From an uncultured Eubacteriales bacterium (lineage in GTDB: Bacteria; Bacillota; Clostridia; Christensenellales; Aristaeellaceae): a stretch of DNA of 9,044 nucleotides. The stretch covers positions 1 to 9,044 of the forward strand of contig CACZOT010000306.1 in NCBI GenBank assembly GCA_902782795.1, given 5' to 3'. This document shows positions 1 through 6,119 of this stretch, piece by piece. How positions within the stretch are numbered: position 1 is the first letter of the stretch; each line of letters starts with the position of its first letter. A program made the position numbers and the translations under genes. Below the pieces are notes generated by a model, which saw nothing but the letters and a program-made list of their open reading frames with translations, was not told the DNA's origin and ran no database searches.

Positions 1-26
1 GCCGCGATGCCAAACACTTCGCCCAT
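1..26 (-). CDS. 5' end of an unidentified leftward gene, cut by the window edge
   Basis: On the minus strand an ATG at 26-24 follows a strong GAGGAGG ribosome binding site (39-33) with a 6-nt spacer. The frame then stays open to the edge and reads MGEVFGIA. Eight residues are too few to identify a family. The call rests on the quality of the ribosome binding site and on the divergent arrangement with the gene starting at 117, which leaves about 90 bp for two promoters. A chance match is possible, since purine-rich motifs also occur inside genes. Confidence 0.42.
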
Positions 27-60
27 AACCAGCCTCCTCGGCATAGGATTCGCTCCTCTC

Positions 61-76
61 CCGTACCATGGTACGG
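61..76. promoter_or_regulatory. Perfect 16-bp palindrome between divergent genes, candidate operator
   Basis: CCGTACCATGGTACGG equals its own reverse complement. It lies midway between the leftward start at 26 and the rightward start at 117, where a dimeric regulator could control both genes. A longer inverted repeat surrounds it: GCCCATAACC at 21-30 is the exact reverse complement of 75-84. The palindrome is seen directly; an operator role is inferred. I found no convincing -35/-10 pair in this gap on either strand. Confidence 0.4.
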
Positions 77-116
77 TTATGGGCCAGAAAACGTGCAGGA
101 GGAGGAGACCGCCGTC

Positions 117-1265
117 ATGGAGCCGATCTATCTCGACAATGCAGCCACGAGCCGCCCTAAGCCGCCCGAGGTCCTGGAGAGCGTGCGGCTCGCCCTTACA
201 GATTGGAACGCGAACCCCGGGCGCTCCGGCCACAAGCATGCCGTGCGCGCGGGCCGCGTGGTGCTGGAATGCCGTGAAGCGCTTGCTGGGCTGCTCGGCG
301 CTGAGGATCCCCTCTCCATCGCCTTTGGGCAGAACTGTACGGACGCCCTCAACCTCGCCATCCGAGGCTCCGCGCCGTGCGAGGGAGGGCACGTCGTCTC
401 AACGATGCTCGAGCACAACAGCGTCCTGCGCGTGCTAGAGGATCTGCGCCTTCGCCAGGGGCTGGAATACACACTGCTCGCGCCGGGACCGGAGGGCGTC
501 GTCGAACCGGAAGCCTTCCGACGCGCCCTGCGGCCGAATACGATGCTGATCGAATGCACGCACGCCTCGAACGTCACCGGCGCCATTCAACCTGTGGGCG
601 AGATCGGCGCCATCGCGCGGGAGGCGGGTATCCCCTTCCTCGTGGACGGCGCGCAGGCCATCGGCGCGGTCCCTTTCTTCCTTGCGGAGACCGGCGCGTC
701 GCTCTATGCCTTCCCCGGGCACAAGGCGCTCCTCGGGCCACAGGGCACCGGCGGTCTGTACATCGCGCCGTCCCTGCGCCTGACTCCCCAGCGCCATGGC
801 GGCACAGGCACGGAATCCGAGAGCATCCGGCAGCCGGAGGCAGCGCCGGAGCGATATGAGGCCGGCACGCTCAACCTTCCTGGGATCGCCGGGCTGACTG
901 CGGGCGTAAAGGTTGCCGCAGAGGATCTCTCTTCCGCGCGGGAACGGGAGCTGGCCCTTACGGAAGCGCTGCTGGACGGCCTGCGGGCTCTTCACGGCGT
1001 CACAATCTACGGGCCTCGGGACGCGAGCGCACGCGTTGGCACTGTCGCGTTCAACATGGGCGACATCTCCTCCGCCGATCTCGCGGACCGCTTGGACGCG
1101 CGCGATATCGCCGTACGGGGCGGTCTGCATTGTGCGCCGATGATCCACCGCCTCCTGGGCACGCTGGAGCGCGGCGCGGTCCGGGCCAGCATCGGCCGAT
1201 ACACCACCATGGAGGAGATCGCCCGCTTCCTCATCGTGCTGCGGGAGATCCAATCAGAATTGTAA
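117..1265 (+). CDS. Class V PLP-dependent enzyme, cysteine desulfurase family protein
   Basis: This 382-residue protein has the fold-type I layout of class V aminotransferases/cysteine desulfurases: the N-terminal YLDNAATSRPKP motif; His100 in EHNS, placed to stack on PLP; Asn152 in ASNVTG; Asp178 in VDGAQAIGA, which contacts the PLP ring nitrogen; and Lys203 in FPGHKALLGPQGTGG, the Schiff-base lysine. Cys339 in RGGLHCAP, followed by HRLLGT, sits where desulfurases carry their persulfide cysteine. Known enzymes of the group take sulfur from cysteine, or selenium from selenocysteine, giving alanine. The compact N-terminus and the LHCAP ending resemble the subfamily typified by Enterococcus EF2568, whose substrate is unproven. 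The ATG at 117 is chosen because AGGAGGAGGAG (97-107) precedes it by 9 nt and family proteins begin at this point; the in-frame GTG at 93 lies upstream of that site. No IscU- or SelD-like partner is visible in the window. It is probably cytoplasmic and transcribed alone. Confidence 0.9.
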   Translation: MEPIYLDNAATSRPKPPEVLESVRLALTDWNANPGRSGHKHAVRAGRVVLECREALAGLLGAEDPLSIAFGQNCTDALNLAIRGSAPCEGGHVVSTMLEHNSVLRVLEDLRLRQGLEYTLLAPGPEGVVEPEAFRRALRPNTMLIECTHASNVTGAIQPVGEIGAIAREAGIPFLVDGAQAIGAVPFFLAETGASLYAFPGHKALLGPQGTGGLYIAPSLRLTPQRHGGTGTESESIRQPEAAPERYEAGTLNLPGIAGLTAGVKVAAEDLSSARERELALTEALLDGLRALHGVTIYGPRDASARVGTVAFNMGDISSADLADRLDARDIAVRGGLHCAPMIHRLLGTLERGAVRASIGRYTTMEEIARFLIVLREIQSEL

Positions 1266-1266
1266 C

Positions 1267-1313
1267 AGACTTTGGTCTCTTAACTCGTATCCGTCATAAA
1301 ACGACCAGAGTCT
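1267..1313 (+). other. Imperfect hairpin after the class V enzyme gene, possible weak terminator
   Basis: The segment 1267-1277 (AGACTTTGGTC) pairs with 1303-1313 (GACCAGAGTCT) over 11 positions, one of them a G-U wobble in RNA. The loop is 25 nt. It starts 2 nt after the stop codon at 1263-1265 and ends before the sigma-G-like promoter, so it could mark the end of the upstream transcript. Against a classical intrinsic terminator are the large loop and the lack of a U-run of more than three bases. Confidence 0.3.
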
Positions 1314-1317
1314 CTTT

Positions 1318-1347
1318 GAATGCAATTTCCCTTCCCTGGGCATACTA
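1318..1347 (+). promoter_or_regulatory. Sigma-G-type (forespore) promoter of the germinant receptor operon
   Basis: GAATG at 1318-1322 and CATACTA at 1341-1347 are separated by 18 nt. They fit, at every defined position, the Bacillus subtilis sigma-G consensus as I know it (-35 GHATR, -10 CATNHTA, about 17-18 nt apart). Transcription would start near 1353-1355, just upstream of the ribosome binding site at 1360-1364. Receptor operons of the gerA type are classic members of the sigma-G regulon, so function and motif agree. Confidence 0.72.
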
Positions 1348-1371
1348 AACGTGATCAGGGGAGGTGTTTTC

Positions 1372-2811
1372 TTGGCCGAAGAGATGGATATGCGCACGCC
1401 CGTCAGCGCAGACTTGCAAGTCAACCGCGCCTTGCTGAAACGGATATTTCGTCTGCCGCGCAACGGCGATTGCAAGCTCTGCCTGTTCCGCGCCGCGGGC
1501 CGGGGCGCTCTGCTGTGCTATCTGGATGGCATGTGCGACGCGGCGCGCATCGACGAGGACATCCTCCGTCCCGCCAAGCTGCCCCTCGCTTTTTCAGAAA
1601 ACGCGGACGCCGCGTCGGTGGCCCGGGACGCGTTCGCCCTGTGCGATTGTGAAACGACCGGCGAGATGCGCGCCGCGGTCTCCGCCGTCCTTTTGGGAAA
1701 ATGCGCCGTTTTCATCGATGGCTGTGAAGAAGCTGTCCTCGCCGATTGTCGCAAGCCTGAAAAGCGAGCCGTGGGCCGCACCGTCTCCGAAAACGTGGTG
1801 ATCGGGCCGCAGGAGGGCTTCACGGAGAGCCTGCGAACGAACCTCACGCTCCTGCGCCGTATCGTGCGAAGCGAGCGGCTCGTCAGCGAGACGTTCGACG
1901 TGGGCACGGAGCTCCCTACGGCTTTTTCCCTCGTCTATTTGGACGGGCGTGCGGACGAGGCGGTGCTTTCTGAGGTTCGAAGACGCATGAAGAACGTGGA
2001 CGCGCCGTTTGTGCCTGGGACCGGGTTCCTCCAGCAGCTGATCGAGGATCACCCCCGAGCGCTCTTTGCCCAGATGCTCCAGACCGAACGGCCGGACCGC
2101 GCGTCGGCTTGTCTCGCCGAGGGGCGCGTCGCCATCCTCGGCGAAGGATCGCCGTACGCGCTCATCGCGCCGATCACGCTCTTTCATCTTCTGCACGCGC
2201 CGGACGACCGCTTCCTGCGCGCACAATACGGCACTTTTCTGCGCCTGGTGCGCTTCCTGGGCATCGTCATCTCCCTCTATCTGCCCGCCGTGTACACGGC
2301 AATTTCCCTCTATCACACCCACATTCTGCCCACCAGCCTCTTTACCTCCATTGCCGAGGCACGCGCAAGGGTCCCGTTTCCCGTTATTGTGGAAGTGCTC
2401 ATCATGGAGATCTCCTTCCTGCTCATCAACGAGGCGGGCACACGAATTCCCTCGCAGATCGGCCCAGCGCTGGGGATCGTCGGCGCGCTGATCCTTGGCC
2501 AGGCGGCGGTAAGCGCGTCGATCATCAGCCCGATCATGATCATCATCGTGGCGCTGACAGGGCTCGGCAACTACGCCATCCCCGATTACGGGCTCGGAGT
2601 GGCCGTGCAGATGCTGCGCTTCGGGATGCTCCTGTGCGGGGCTGTCTGGGGATTATATGGGGTCGTCCTCTTTACCATGGCGCTGATGGCCTCGCTTTGC
2701 GGAATGCGTTCCTTCGGAGAGACGTACCTCTCGCCCGCCGCACCGAGTTCGCGGCACATGGAACTCCTCCTGCGTCGGCCGATGCAGGAGAGAAAGGATG
2801 AGGCTCGATGA
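1372..2811 (+). CDS. Spore germination receptor A subunit (GerA/GerKA family)
   Basis: This 479-residue protein has the GerA-family architecture: a soluble N-terminal half (about 1-285), then a membrane region (about 292-445). Family signatures are GPQEGFTESLRTNLTLLRR (145-163), YTAISLYHTHILP (308-320), the EVLIMEISFLLINEAGTRIP block (341-360), GIVGALILGQAAV (368-380), and a short cytoplasmic tail after ETYLSPAAP. In the family the A subunit joins the B permease and C lipoprotein in the spore inner membrane, senses small-molecule germinants and helps start ion release. The start is taken as TTG at 1372 because GGAGG (1360-1364) lies 7 nt upstream; the in-frame GTG at 1351 would fall before the predicted transcription start, and the ATG at 1384 is too far from the site. 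The stop overlaps the next start as ATGA. The germinant cannot be deduced. Confidence 0.95.
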   Translation: MAEEMDMRTPVSADLQVNRALLKRIFRLPRNGDCKLCLFRAAGRGALLCYLDGMCDAARIDEDILRPAKLPLAFSENADAASVARDAFALCDCETTGEMRAAVSAVLLGKCAVFIDGCEEAVLADCRKPEKRAVGRTVSENVVIGPQEGFTESLRTNLTLLRRIVRSERLVSETFDVGTELPTAFSLVYLDGRADEAVLSEVRRRMKNVDAPFVPGTGFLQQLIEDHPRALFAQMLQTERPDRASACLAEGRVAILGEGSPYALIAPITLFHLLHAPDDRFLRAQYGTFLRLVRFLGIVISLYLPAVYTAISLYHTHILPTSLFTSIAEARARVPFPVIVEVLIMEISFLLINEAGTRIPSQIGPALGIVGALILGQAAVSASIISPIMIIIVALTGLGNYAIPDYGLGVAVQMLRFGMLLCGAVWGLYGVVLFTMALMASLCGMRSFGETYLSPAAPSSRHMELLLRRPMQERKDEAR

Positions 2812-3884
2812 ATCCGCTTTCCCAGACGGAAGGGACTGTCCGGGCGCCTAGAAGAGCTCTCATCGTCCTGGCCGCGGTTTCCGTAACTGCACGGGTGACT
2901 TTCAGCGCCGCTGTAGACGTACAGACCGCAGGCAACGCTGCCTGGCTCCAGGCCCTTTTGTTTCCCCTGGCCTGCGCGCCAGGCCTCTCGGCGTTTTTCT
3001 ATTTGACGGGAAGACCTGTGCCGCGGCCGGCGCAGAGCGCGGTCTGCGTGCTGTTTTTCATTCTGTTCGTTTCGGAATTCTCCTCCTGGCTGTACGCCGC
3101 GGCGGAATGCGCCGCCTATACGACGTTCAGCGATCTTCCCCTCCTCGCGCTGCTTCTGCCCGCGCTGGCGATAGCTGCGTATATCTCCTCGCTGGGCGGC
3201 GACGCCCTGGGCGGGCTTGGACAGGTCACCCTGGCCGTCGTTCCCTGGCTGTTCCTTCTCGCGACGGTCTGGCAGATCCGCGATATGCGCCCGGTTTACC
3301 TGACGCCCATCCTTGGCGGTGGGCTTCACGCCATCCTGCGCGGTGCATTCCTTTGCGCGGGCGCGGGGCTCTCTCTGCCCGCCGGGCTGTGGATCCTCTG
3401 GGGAGCGGGTAAGGAGGAGATCCCTGTGGGTGAGCGCCGCAGGGCAGCCTGTACATCTCCTCTCCTGTGCGCGCTGGCGGCTGCGGGAAGTTTAGCGATC
3501 CTCGGCATGCTCGCTCCGAATTATACGGGTTCTCCACGCACGCCCACGCGCGCCATGGAACAGTTGCTCATGGGCGGCGGCGCGAGTACCAGCGTGCAGT
3601 TTCCCCTGATGCTGCTCTGGTACAGCCTGCTCCTGCTCGGGTGTGTTTTCAGCTGTTCCTCCGCCGCGCAGAGCCTGAATGTGCTCGTGCCGCGCCTGTC
3701 CCTGCGCGCCTGCTCCTGGCTCTCCGCTCTGCCCTGTCTTGCGCTCATACCCGTATGGATGCGCCTGGGCAACGCCCGGGAGACGATGCTCGCCTGGCGC
3801 TGGCCTCTCTTTACGGGCGGTCTGATCCTGTCCGCATTTGGCGTCTGGATCCGCGAAAGGAGGAACGCCCGCCGTGCCCGATAG
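2808..3884 (+). CDS. Spore germination receptor B subunit, permease-like (GerAB/GerKB family)
   Basis: This 358-residue, strongly hydrophobic protein has about ten predicted membrane helices, as in the spore permease branch of the APC transporter superfamily. The first segment (about 17-60) has the family pattern in which a helix ending VSVTARVTFSAAVDV is followed by QTAGNAAWLQALL. Further helices lie near 76-97, 108-128, 139-156, 172-198, 217-236, 264-284, 300-317 and 332-348, and the C-terminus is Arg-rich (RERRNARRAR). In known receptors this subunit takes part in germinant recognition. The ATG overlaps the A-subunit stop by 4 nt (ATGA, 2808-2811). Its own end overlaps the C-subunit start by 11 nt. 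The order and tight spacing support the assignment more firmly than sequence similarity, which is loose here. The germinant is unknown. Confidence 0.88.
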   Translation: MNPLSQTEGTVRAPRRALIVLAAVSVTARVTFSAAVDVQTAGNAAWLQALLFPLACAPGLSAFFYLTGRPVPRPAQSAVCVLFFILFVSEFSSWLYAAAECAAYTTFSDLPLLALLLPALAIAAYISSLGGDALGGLGQVTLAVVPWLFLLATVWQIRDMRPVYLTPILGGGLHAILRGAFLCAGAGLSLPAGLWILWGAGKEEIPVGERRRAACTSPLLCALAAAGSLAILGMLAPNYTGSPRTPTRAMEQLLMGGGASTSVQFPLMLLWYSLLLLGCVFSCSSAAQSLNVLVPRLSLRACSWLSALPCLALIPVWMRLGNARETMLAWRWPLFTGGLILSAFGVWIRERRNARRAR

Positions 3885-4998
3885 ACCATGCCTCATATGC
3901 GCGGCGCTGGCTCTTTGCCTGTGCCTGTGCGGCTGCGCCCAGCACATGCAGCCGGAGAGCCAGGCCATCGCCGTCGGGATGGCCGTGGACCGCGCCGATC
4001 CCGGCGGTCTGCGCCTTTCCGTGCTCCTGCCGGAGAGCCACGCCTTTTCCGGACAGGGAGACGATGCATCGAGCGGATACTATATCGCCTCGGCCACTGG
4101 CGCTTCCTTCGCGGAGGCGCTCACGATCCTCCACGCCACCGTCCCGATGACACTGAACCTCGCCCAGCTCAAGATCATCATCGTCTCGCAGGAGATCGCC
4201 TCGGACGCCGTCTTCCCCGCCGTCGTCACCGATATGTTCCTTACGCATCGCCTGTACAGCTCCGCGTTTTTCGTCGTGAGCCTGGGCTCAGCGCAGGACG
4301 TTCTGCGCAGCCAGGGGGATGTCACCAGCCTGCGCGCCTCCAGCGCAATCCTCACGGGCATGGAGGACCGCGTCCGCAGAGGGATCGTTCCAGACGTGCG
4401 CTTTTCCGACCTGTACAACGACCTCCATTCCATCTACGGTTCGCCCGTCGCCATCCTGGCCGCAGCCGCGGATGGCACGCACACTACCCTGACCCCGCCG
4501 GGCCGTGCGGGAGACGCCCTGCCCGGCGCCATGCCCCGCGAAGGCCAAGCCGGCTGCGAATACGCCGGCGCGGCCCTCTTTCGCGACGGTCGCATGGTCG
4601 GTGTGCTCTCTTCGCTGGAGGCGGCCTTCCTCGGCTACCTGCGCGGCGGCACGCACGCCATCAGCTACGCTGTGCGCGGCCGTGCGGTGGATCTATCCCC
4701 CGTTCGGCCGGTGTCTGTTTCCATTGCTTTGGGGGAAGACGCGCCACACATTTCCGTCGAGGCCCTGTTCGCCGTGACGGAGAGCTTCGCGCGGGAGGAG
4801 CTTGCCCGTCAGGTGGAGGCGGATATCGCCGCGCTGATCGCCAAGGGGCAGTCTCTGGGTGTGGAGCCCTTCGGATTCGCGGGGCGAGCGGCGGCCTCCT
4901 TCCCGGATGTCTCCTCGTGGCTCAGGTACGAATGGCTCCAACGGTTTTCCGAGGCATCGGTCCAGGTGCGAGCGACTATCCGTGTCCTGCGTGAATAA
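3874..4998 (+). CDS. Spore germination receptor C subunit, lipoprotein (GerAC/GerKC family)
   Basis: This 374-residue protein begins with a short lipoprotein signal: Arg4, a hydrophobic Cys-rich stretch, and lipobox LCGC with Cys21 as the likely lipidated residue. The mature part follows the GerAC pattern: an early QAIAVGMAVDR strand (30-40), a central region with LAQLKIIIVSQEIA and FLTHRLYSSAFFVV, and a C-terminal domain ending in a helix and strand (LRYEWLQRF, VQVRATIRVLRE). Family members sit on the outer face of the spore inner membrane and are needed for receptor function. The GTG at 3874 is chosen because AAAGGAGG (3856-3863) precedes it by 10 nt and it yields a correct signal peptide; any earlier start would put a charged, glycine-rich stretch before it. 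It overlaps the B gene by 11 nt. The signal peptide carries six cysteines (6, 9, 15, 17, 19, 21), which is unusual. Confidence 0.92.
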   Translation: MPDRPCLICAALALCLCLCGCAQHMQPESQAIAVGMAVDRADPGGLRLSVLLPESHAFSGQGDDASSGYYIASATGASFAEALTILHATVPMTLNLAQLKIIIVSQEIASDAVFPAVVTDMFLTHRLYSSAFFVVSLGSAQDVLRSQGDVTSLRASSAILTGMEDRVRRGIVPDVRFSDLYNDLHSIYGSPVAILAAAADGTHTTLTPPGRAGDALPGAMPREGQAGCEYAGAALFRDGRMVGVLSSLEAAFLGYLRGGTHAISYAVRGRAVDLSPVRPVSVSIALGEDAPHISVEALFAVTESFAREELARQVEADIAALIAKGQSLGVEPFGFAGRAAASFPDVSSWLRYEWLQRFSEASVQVRATIRVLRE

Positions 4999-5027
4999 GG
5001 TTATTCCGCCCATTTTTGTCCACGCTC

Positions 5028-5057
5028 TTTACAGAAGCGCCGTCTTTCGCGTATACT
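5028..5057 (+). promoter_or_regulatory. Sigma-A-type promoter of the lipid kinase gene
   Basis: TTTACA (5028-5033; one mismatch to TTGACA) and TATACT (5052-5057; one mismatch to TATAAT) are separated by 18 nt. A start near 5063-5065 gives the lipid kinase its own transcript. The site sits 30 nt after the germination operon ends. No strong terminator separates the two, so read-through from upstream is also possible. Confidence 0.7.
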
Positions 5058-5100
5058 GGAAGGGTCGGGTCAGATAGATCCACGTGCGTACCAAAGCAAG

Positions 5101-5116
5101 GGAGGGACCCTCTCTG
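5101..5116 (+). promoter_or_regulatory. Ribosome binding site that favours a CTG start
   Basis: GGAGG at 5101-5105, within AGGGAGGGA, is followed after 8 nt by CTG at 5114-5116. The only conventional in-frame start, GTG at 5084, has no comparable site at the right distance and would put this ribosome binding site inside the coding sequence. Confidence 0.6.
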
Positions 5117-5992
5117 TATCGCATTATTGTCAACCCCTCCGCCGGCGCCGGAAAGGCTGCCGCCATTCTCCCGGAAGTGGAGGCCGTCCTGCGGGAAAAA
5201 GGTCTCACCTATGATATCGCCGCGACGATGGCGCCCTGGGACGCAGCTGTGCTCTCCGCGCAGGCCGCGGCGGAGCACGTCGAGGGCGTGGTCGCCATCG
5301 GCGGCGACGGGACGTTCTTCGAGGTCTGCAACGGTTTGGCCGAGACAGGCACCGCCCTGTACGTGGTATCCTGCGGCACAGGCAACGATTTCGTGCGTTC
5401 CCTGCCCCTGCCCAAGGATCCCATTGAGGCGCTCAGGCTCCAGCTGAACACGCCGCTTCGCCCCGTTGACGCTGGCGCGGCGTCGAAATTCCGCTTTCTG
5501 AACGTCGCGGGCGCCGGGTTTGATGTGGAAGTCCTCCGCCAGACGGAGCGCTATAAATCCCGCTTCCACGGCATTATCTCCTATCTTCTGGGCGTGATCC
5601 GCACCGTGCGCATTTATCGCCCCTTCCATGGTATTCTGGAGGTGGACGGCGAGCGCGTCGAGGGGGATTTCACCCTCGTGGTCTTCGCCAACGGGCAGTA
5701 TTACGGCGGCGGCATGCGTGTGGCGCGTAAGGCCGATCCCTGCGACGGCTACTTCGACGTCCTCTGGGTGCCCGCTCTTTCCAAGGCGCGTATCTGTACG
5801 CTCCTGCCCCTGTTCATGCCCGGCTGGTACGATCGGCTCAAGGTCGTCCGCCGCGTGCGCGCCAAGACGGCGCGGCTGATCTCGCCCGGCCTCACCGTCA
5901 ATATGGACGGTGAGCTGCGCGATATGGACGATACCCAGTTCCGCCTCCTCGCGGGCGCCCTGCGAATGGGGCTTCCCGAGCGAAAGCGCTGA
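5114..5992 (+). CDS. Lipid kinase of the diacylglycerol kinase / YegS family
   Basis: This 292-residue protein (302 if GTG 5084 is used) matches the DAGK catalytic family in order and length: N-terminal IIVNPSAGAGK (4-14), nucleotide-binding GGDGTFFEVCNGL (63-75), CGTGNDFVRSLPLP (87-100), NVAGAGFDVEVL (130-141), ANGQYYGGGM (192-201), DGYFDVLWV (211-219), and the late acidic motif NMDGE (263-267). Family members use ATP to phosphorylate diacylglycerol or related lipids at the inner membrane face, recycling diacylglycerol into phosphatidic acid; the substrate cannot be read from sequence. I chose CTG at 5114 because the ribosome binding site at 5101-5105 fits it, and MYRIIVNP is where family proteins normally begin. 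It has its own promoter upstream and an intrinsic terminator 12 nt after the stop, so it is probably monocistronic. Confidence 0.92.
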   Translation: MYRIIVNPSAGAGKAAAILPEVEAVLREKGLTYDIAATMAPWDAAVLSAQAAAEHVEGVVAIGGDGTFFEVCNGLAETGTALYVVSCGTGNDFVRSLPLPKDPIEALRLQLNTPLRPVDAGAASKFRFLNVAGAGFDVEVLRQTERYKSRFHGIISYLLGVIRTVRIYRPFHGILEVDGERVEGDFTLVVFANGQYYGGGMRVARKADPCDGYFDVLWVPALSKARICTLLPLFMPGWYDRLKVVRRVRAKTARLISPGLTVNMDGELRDMDDTQFRLLAGALRMGLPERKR

Positions 5993-6003
5993 CGGACGCG
6001 AAC

Positions 6004-6035
6004 CCGGCCCTCCGCAAGGGAGCGCCGGTTTTTTT
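6004..6035 (+). terminator. Intrinsic terminator after the lipid kinase gene
   Basis: CCGGC (6004-6008) pairs with GCCGG (6024-6028). After one mismatch the inner stem CTCC/GGAG continues around a 5-nt loop. Seven T's follow directly (6029-6035). It starts 12 nt after the stop codon at 5990-5992. Confidence 0.88.
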
Positions 6036-6036
6036 C

Positions 6037-6065
6037 TTGCTTTTTCCGTAAAATGCCGGTAGAAT
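6037..6065 (+). promoter_or_regulatory. Possible sigma-A promoter of the esterase gene
   Basis: TTGCTT (6037-6042) and TAGAAT (6060-6065; five of six matches to TATAAT) are 17 nt apart. The site starts immediately after the preceding terminator's T-run. The predicted start near 6072 leaves a leader of about 48 nt before the ATG at 6120. The -35 element is weak. Confidence 0.5.
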
Positions 6066-6119
6066 ACCTACGTCGGCAGGCGGATGTCCGCCGCCAGGCA
6101 TGACAAGGAGAGAAAACCC

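Noticed and set aside
435..1253. A 272-codon minus-strand frame opposite the class V enzyme gene
   Set aside because: Composition is typical of antisense shadow frames and no motif is present; the plus strand carries all PLP-enzyme motifs.
1267..1313. Riboswitch or attenuator between the class V enzyme gene and the germination operon
   Set aside because: Only one imperfect stem with a large loop is present, there is no aptamer-like core, and it lies upstream of the likely operon promoter, so it would not be in that operon's leader.
3888..4994. A 368-codon plus-strand frame overlapping the receptor C-subunit gene
   Set aside because: It is Arg/Pro/Gly-rich with no recognisable domain. The alternative frame encodes a lipoprotein with GerAC-family features and correct operon position.
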